A stretch of DNA of 32,698 nucleotides from JBDGRJ01 sp042218065 (GTDB lineage: Bacteria; Patescibacteriota; Patescibacteriia; Magasanikbacterales; UBA922), in assembly GCA_042218065.1 (NCBI GenBank), contig JBDGRL010000048.1, positions 1 through 32,698 of the forward strand, read 5' to 3'. Positions 29,600-32,698 of this stretch are shown in pieces (the stretch's first letter is position 1; every line of letters starts with the position of its first letter). Below the pieces are notes generated by a model. That model worked only from the letters and a program-made list of their open reading frames with translations, had not been told where the DNA came from and did no database searches. A program made the position numbers and the translations under genes.

Positions 29600-30679
29600 A
29601 TGAAAAAACTCACAAAAATACTGATTCCGGCTTTGTTTTTATTCGGTGTAAGCTGTAACTTGTTCCGAGATACTGACAGTATCAAATGGTCAGCTCCACC
29701 TACGATCAATAAAGATACTGCCGACAGTGAAGATACCTACTCAGATGACACCAAAAATAAACAAGACACCAAGACCCAAAAGAATTGTGTCGAACTGTCC
29801 GGAGAACCTTGTAGAAAAATAGATGGTAAATACTATGGAAAATACGAATGTACTAAAACAGGTAAAACTTGGTGTAATCCTACTGCAAACTGTGATATAA
29901 ACTTAGATTTTACAAAAGTAAGTACTACTGATGAATTTTCAATGGGACCAAGAGAGCATAACAATTGGAATGACACCAAAAAAGTAACTACTAAAATCAA
30001 TAACTCTTTCAAAATACAAAAAACTGAAATTACGCAGTGCCAATGGATTGCTGTCATGAAAAAGAATAACTCTTTTAACTCTAACTGTAGTAGTTGCCCT
30101 GTGGACAGAGTCAACTTAATTGATGCTATAAGCTTTACTAATAAACTATCGAGACTCCATAACCTCGATAGCTGCTATAAATTTTTAGAGACAAAACCAC
30201 AACCGCACAACTGCAAATCAGAGAAATACTGCGAAGTTCCGGGAGTGGTTCCAAAAATTGAGTTTAAGGGTGTAAATTGTGAAGGTTTTCGTCTGCCGCT
30301 AGAAAGAGAGTGGGCTTGGACTCACAGATCGGATACGACTGAAAAATGGGGAGGATATCATTCTCCCAAAACAGTAGCATGGTACAAAGAAATATCAAAA
30401 GGGGAAACTCACCGAGTCCGAGAAAAAACACCTATTGGTAATATTTACGATGGTCTAGGGAATGTTTGGGAATGGACCTGGGACAAATCAAGTCCACTGA
30501 GGTCATTCGGAAAAACTAAAAGGTATCCACCACTTTGTGAATCAGGAAAAGGAGTGACTATCCGTGGAGGCGGCTACTCAAACAAAAAAGAATTTGTAAA
30601 AGTAGGAACAAGCTTTCCGCTGTGTCCGATGAAAAGAAGGCACAATACCGGGTTTCGCATTACACAGTCAGTGCCATAA
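29600..30679 (+). CDS. Cys-rich FGE-sulfatase-domain lipoprotein
   Basis: A 359-aa protein starting at ATG 29600. MKKLTKILIPALFLFGVSC is a lipoprotein signal with the lipid-modified C19 (the -3 position is G, so the lipobox is imperfect). A short D/T/S-rich tether (22-60) follows, then a Cys-rich segment (63-98), then a formylglycine-generating-enzyme (SUMF1-like) domain from about 105: FSMGPREHNNW, IQKTEITQCQWIAVM, FRLPLEREWAWTHR, GNIYDGLGNVWEWTWD, IRGGGYSNKK and GFRI at 351. About 15 cysteines suggest disulfides outside the cell. No sulfatase is near, and the usual catalytic Cys pair is not clear, so a binding or structural role is as likely as catalysis. Its strong ribosome-binding site and nearby repeat suggest acquisition. 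Confidence 0.88.
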   Translation: MKKLTKILIPALFLFGVSCNLFRDTDSIKWSAPPTINKDTADSEDTYSDDTKNKQDTKTQKNCVELSGEPCRKIDGKYYGKYECTKTGKTWCNPTANCDINLDFTKVSTTDEFSMGPREHNNWNDTKKVTTKINNSFKIQKTEITQCQWIAVMKKNNSFNSNCSSCPVDRVNLIDAISFTNKLSRLHNLDSCYKFLETKPQPHNCKSEKYCEVPGVVPKIEFKGVNCEGFRLPLEREWAWTHRSDTTEKWGGYHSPKTVAWYKEISKGETHRVREKTPIGNIYDGLGNVWEWTWDKSSPLRSFGKTKRYPPLCESGKGVTIRGGGYSNKKEFVKVGTSFPLCPMKRRHNTGFRITQSVP

Positions 30680-30741
30680 TTATCAATCACCAGTATTTTT
30701 GTATCAATTTCGGCTCTTTTAATTTAACTCAAAGATAACAC

Positions 30742-30773
30742 ACCGCAGGCTCAAACTTGGGTCTGCGGTTTTT
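30742..30773 (+). terminator. Terminator of the FGE lipoprotein gene
   Basis: Stem ACCGCAG / CTGCGGT with a 14-base loop, then TTTTT on the plus strand. Its T tract overlaps the stop codon of the convergent gene (30772). Confidence 0.8.
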
Positions 30774-31905
30774 ATTCTAGTCTAAAATCTCTATTTTCTT
30801 CTGGGGTTTTCAAGCTTTTTCCTGCTTCAACTTTTCCTTGGATTTCTTTTACAACAGTATTAATTGCTGTTAACTCTCTTTCCAACTTATCTTTTCTATC
30901 AGACTGATCTAAACTATTCCAGGCCTGATCTTCAAATACTACCGGATCATCCATTGAAGCAAAAATATCAGTCAATTTCTCAAATAGTCTCTCAATCCTT
31001 TCTTGACTTCTTTCGTCTTCGGGTTTATCTTCTTCTGCTTGCATATCTTTAAGAGTTTTCAAAATTCCTCTAGCAGCTAACTCCTGGTCTTCCATACCAC
31101 CAACATCATTCATATGCTTATCAAAACCACCTAAATCAACCAAATCTTCAAGTGAAAATACCATACCCGTATTTCTAGCAATGCTAGCGATTAATTCATG
31201 TTCATGTAAAAACTTATCTATATCTCCTATTTGTTCTCCTTTACTTAACAGCTTCTTAGTCTGTTTAACTGCATCTTCTATAGTACCCTCTTGCAGATCC
31301 TCATCTTCATCTCTTATGGTAACTATTTGCTCACCACTTTGAAGCTTCTCTTCTATCTCTTGTCTCTGGTCTTCAGGAAACTTCACATCAAATGATCGGT
31401 TTAATATTTTAACGTGATCTTTTTCAATATCTTCTCGTTCAGCCAATTCATTTAAAATAGCAATAGGCCCATTTAGTCCAGCTGTCCAGCTATAGTTCTC
31501 AACTCCTATAGGTATCACCTCAAAGGAAAAGTCATTTTCAGAAATCAACTCTTTCACATTTTTCAGAGTTTCTCCATTTTGCTCTTCATCTCCTTCTTTA
31601 TTTACTGGAATAAAAATACCATCCAATTGTGGAACATCTTCTTTAAAGTCTTCCAATCTATCAAATAAACCTCTTAGATCCTTTTTAGATTTACCATAAC
31701 TTCTTATTACTGAAATTAAGCTATCTTTATCTTCTTGTTTCAATTTTTCTTTTAATTCATTAAGTGCTTCTTTTGCTTCTTTGTCTAACTCTAAATGAGG
31801 TGATTTTTCACCTTCTTTTTCTATTGAACTGATAATTTCTGAAATTTGATCTTTGTCCTCCTTGGATTCGGGTCGTGAAATATTTGAGTCTGGTTTTCTT
31901 ATCAT
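30772..31905 (-). CDS. Unknown soluble protein with GT-A-like C-terminal motif
   Basis: A 377-aa, acidic, highly charged protein without signal peptide or membrane helix. The first 90 residues and the last 90 are Lys/Glu-rich helices. Between them is a possible GT-A glycosyltransferase core: LDGIFIPVNKEG (95-106) would be the first strand and loop, and ARNTGMVFSLEDLVDLGGFDKHMNDVGGMEDQELAAR-like residues 243-279 resemble the GGFD...G-ED-x-E-L-x-x-R acceptor-site motif of GT2 enzymes. A clear DxD is not seen; FDVKF (172-176) is a candidate. So a divergent glycosyltransferase is inferred, not shown. Its neighbours (epimerase upstream, glycan genes to the left) agree with that. Confidence 0.55.
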   Translation of the reverse strand: MIRKPDSNISRPESKEDKDQISEIISSIEKEGEKSPHLELDKEAKEALNELKEKLKQEDKDSLISVIRSYGKSKKDLRGLFDRLEDFKEDVPQLDGIFIPVNKEGDEEQNGETLKNVKELISENDFSFEVIPIGVENYSWTAGLNGPIAILNELAEREDIEKDHVKILNRSFDVKFPEDQRQEIEEKLQSGEQIVTIRDEDEDLQEGTIEDAVKQTKKLLSKGEQIGDIDKFLHEHELIASIARNTGMVFSLEDLVDLGGFDKHMNDVGGMEDQELAARGILKTLKDMQAEEDKPEDERSQERIERLFEKLTDIFASMDDPVVFEDQAWNSLDQSDRKDKLERELTAINTVVKEIQGKVEAGKSLKTPEENRDFRLE

Positions 31906-31934
31906 AATTTTATTTTTTAATTTAATGAAAACTC

Positions 31935-32698
31935 TTATTTTTCAACCCCCCACTCCTCCATCAATCTATCCATACCTTCTTCAAACTCCACTTGAGGTTC
32001 CCAGTCTAGCTCTTTTTTTGCTTTAGAGATATCAGCCTCAATAAACCTCATTTCCCCGGGGCGTTCCGGAATTCCGGTTGTAGGACCGCCTATAATATCA
32101 GCAATTTCATTTACACTGACTTGAATGCCTGATGCTACATTGAAAACCTCTCCACTAACACCTTTTGCCTGCCAAGCTCTCATGTTTGCTCTAACAACAT
32201 CATCTACATAGATATAATCCCTTGTTTGCTTGCCGTCTCCTACTATCGTAAGTGGTTTGTCTTCTTGTTTTTGACGTAAAAATTTAGGTATAACCATTGG
32301 ATACCCCCCTTCTGCTAATTTTCTAGGCCCAAAAACATTAAAGTATCTCAAAATTACTGTATCTAGGTCATATAATCTAGAATACAAATCACAATATCTT
32401 TCCCCCATTAATTTGTGGAGTCCATAGGGGCTTTTAGGATTCTCATCCACATCTTCACTAATAGGCAGCTCTTGGTCACCATACACAGCGCAAGTAGAAG
32501 AAAAAATAACCTCGTCTACATCCATTCTATTTGCGGCTTCAAGTATATTTAAAGTGCCGGTAACATTTATTTTATGTACGTCTACCGGGTTCTCAACTGA
32601 CAGCTGTAGTCTAGGCTCAGCAGCAAGATGGAACACTACATCCACATTTTTAAAATAAGACTCTATTTGCTCCAAATCTTTTATATCGGCTTTATGAA
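31935..32698 (-). CDS. UDP-glucose 4-epimerase-like SDR, 5' end cut by window edge
   Basis: An extended SDR whose first part lies beyond the right edge; about 254 residues are visible. The frame stays open to the edge (HKADIKDLEQIE upstream of an in-frame TTG), so the gene does not start inside the window. Visible are VDVVFHLAAEPRLQLSVENP, the catalytic serine/threonine strand FSSTCAVYGD, YGLHK (Y-x3-K), VILRYFNVFGPR, and DYIYVDDVVRANMRA, with VFNVASGIQVSVNEIA near the end. GalE and related GDP/UDP-sugar epimerases share these. The NAD-binding GxxGxxG is off the window. It probably supplies activated sugars to the glycan genes to the left; the gene at 30772 follows 29 bases downstream. Confidence 0.88.
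   Translation of the reverse strand, partial: HKADIKDLEQIESYFKNVDVVFHLAAEPRLQLSVENPVDVHKINVTGTLNILEAANRMDVDEVIFSSTCAVYGDQELPISEDVDENPKSPYGLHKLMGERYCDLYSRLYDLDTVILRYFNVFGPRKLAEGGYPMVIPKFLRQKQEDKPLTIVGDGKQTRDYIYVDDVVRANMRAWQAKGVSGEVFNVASGIQVSVNEIADIIGGPTTGIPERPGEMRFIEADISKAKKELDWEPQVEFEEGMDRLMEEWGVEK

Noticed and set aside
1..32698. CRISPR array, phage or complete insertion sequence
   Set aside because: No regularly spaced repeats, no transposase, integrase or phage structural gene. The holin-like protein belongs to a common chromosomal family.

Overview
The window looks like a chromosomal segment of a small-genome, AT-rich bacterium, most probably of the Candidate Phyla Radiation (Patescibacteria). 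This is inference. The grounds are dense short genes, near absence of Shine-Dalgarno sites, a ComEC split into channel and hydrolase genes, an archaeal-type UMP kinase, and several small proteins without clear relatives. TGA is used as a stop (comEC, the ATP-grasp gene), so the code is the standard one, not the UGA=Gly code of Gracilibacteria and SR1.

Layout. 1-5.2 kb: a minus-strand group of small proteins (a charged helical protein cut by the window edge, a 129-aa acidic protein, a LysW-like zinc ribbon), then a threonine-synthase-like PLP enzyme, glyA, a 69-aa protein divergent from tsaE, UMP kinase and a holin-like membrane protein. 5.2-8.9 kb: a stand-alone cyanophycin-synthetase-like ATP-grasp ligase convergent with the two-gene comEC. 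8.9-15.8 kb: a minus-strand run infB - thioredoxin - gdhA - IMPase remnant - leuS. 16-20.1 kb: methyltransferase and inorganic pyrophosphatase (minus), then RNase Y, HU, tRNA-Glu and tRNA-Met (plus). 20.1-27.8 kb: a long minus-strand run of envelope genes: secreted subtilase, UDP-xylose-synthase-like SDR, DPM-type GT2, DUF2304, GT4, YtxH-like protein and an FtsI-type transpeptidase. 27.8-32.7 kb: a polyprenyl-phosphate sugar transferase, a structured repeat, a cysteine-rich FGE-sulfatase lipoprotein, a possible GT-A protein and a GalE-like epimerase cut by the right edge.

How the genes fit together. The left and middle parts are housekeeping: translation (leuS, infB, tRNAs, tsaE), one-carbon and nitrogen metabolism (glyA, gdhA), nucleotides (UMP kinase), DNA uptake (comEC), RNA decay (rny) and the nucleoid (HU). 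The right third is a cell-surface and polysaccharide locus: a lipid-linked sugar is started by the phosphosugar transferase, extended by GT2 and GT4 enzymes, and supplied with nucleotide sugars by two epimerase/dehydratase-family enzymes.

Most notable. The leucyl-tRNA synthetase carries a complete RBBP9/YdeN-like serine hydrolase of about 190 residues between the two cysteine pairs of a zinc ribbon, with an apparently intact catalytic triad. Two copies of a structured intergenic repeat (15.8 kb and 29.3 kb, opposite orientations) share ends and core, and one copy is expanded by a hairpin with 21-bp perfect arms. A probable frameshifted small gene lies directly upstream of rny, and a C-terminal inositol monophosphatase remnant lies between gdhA and leuS.
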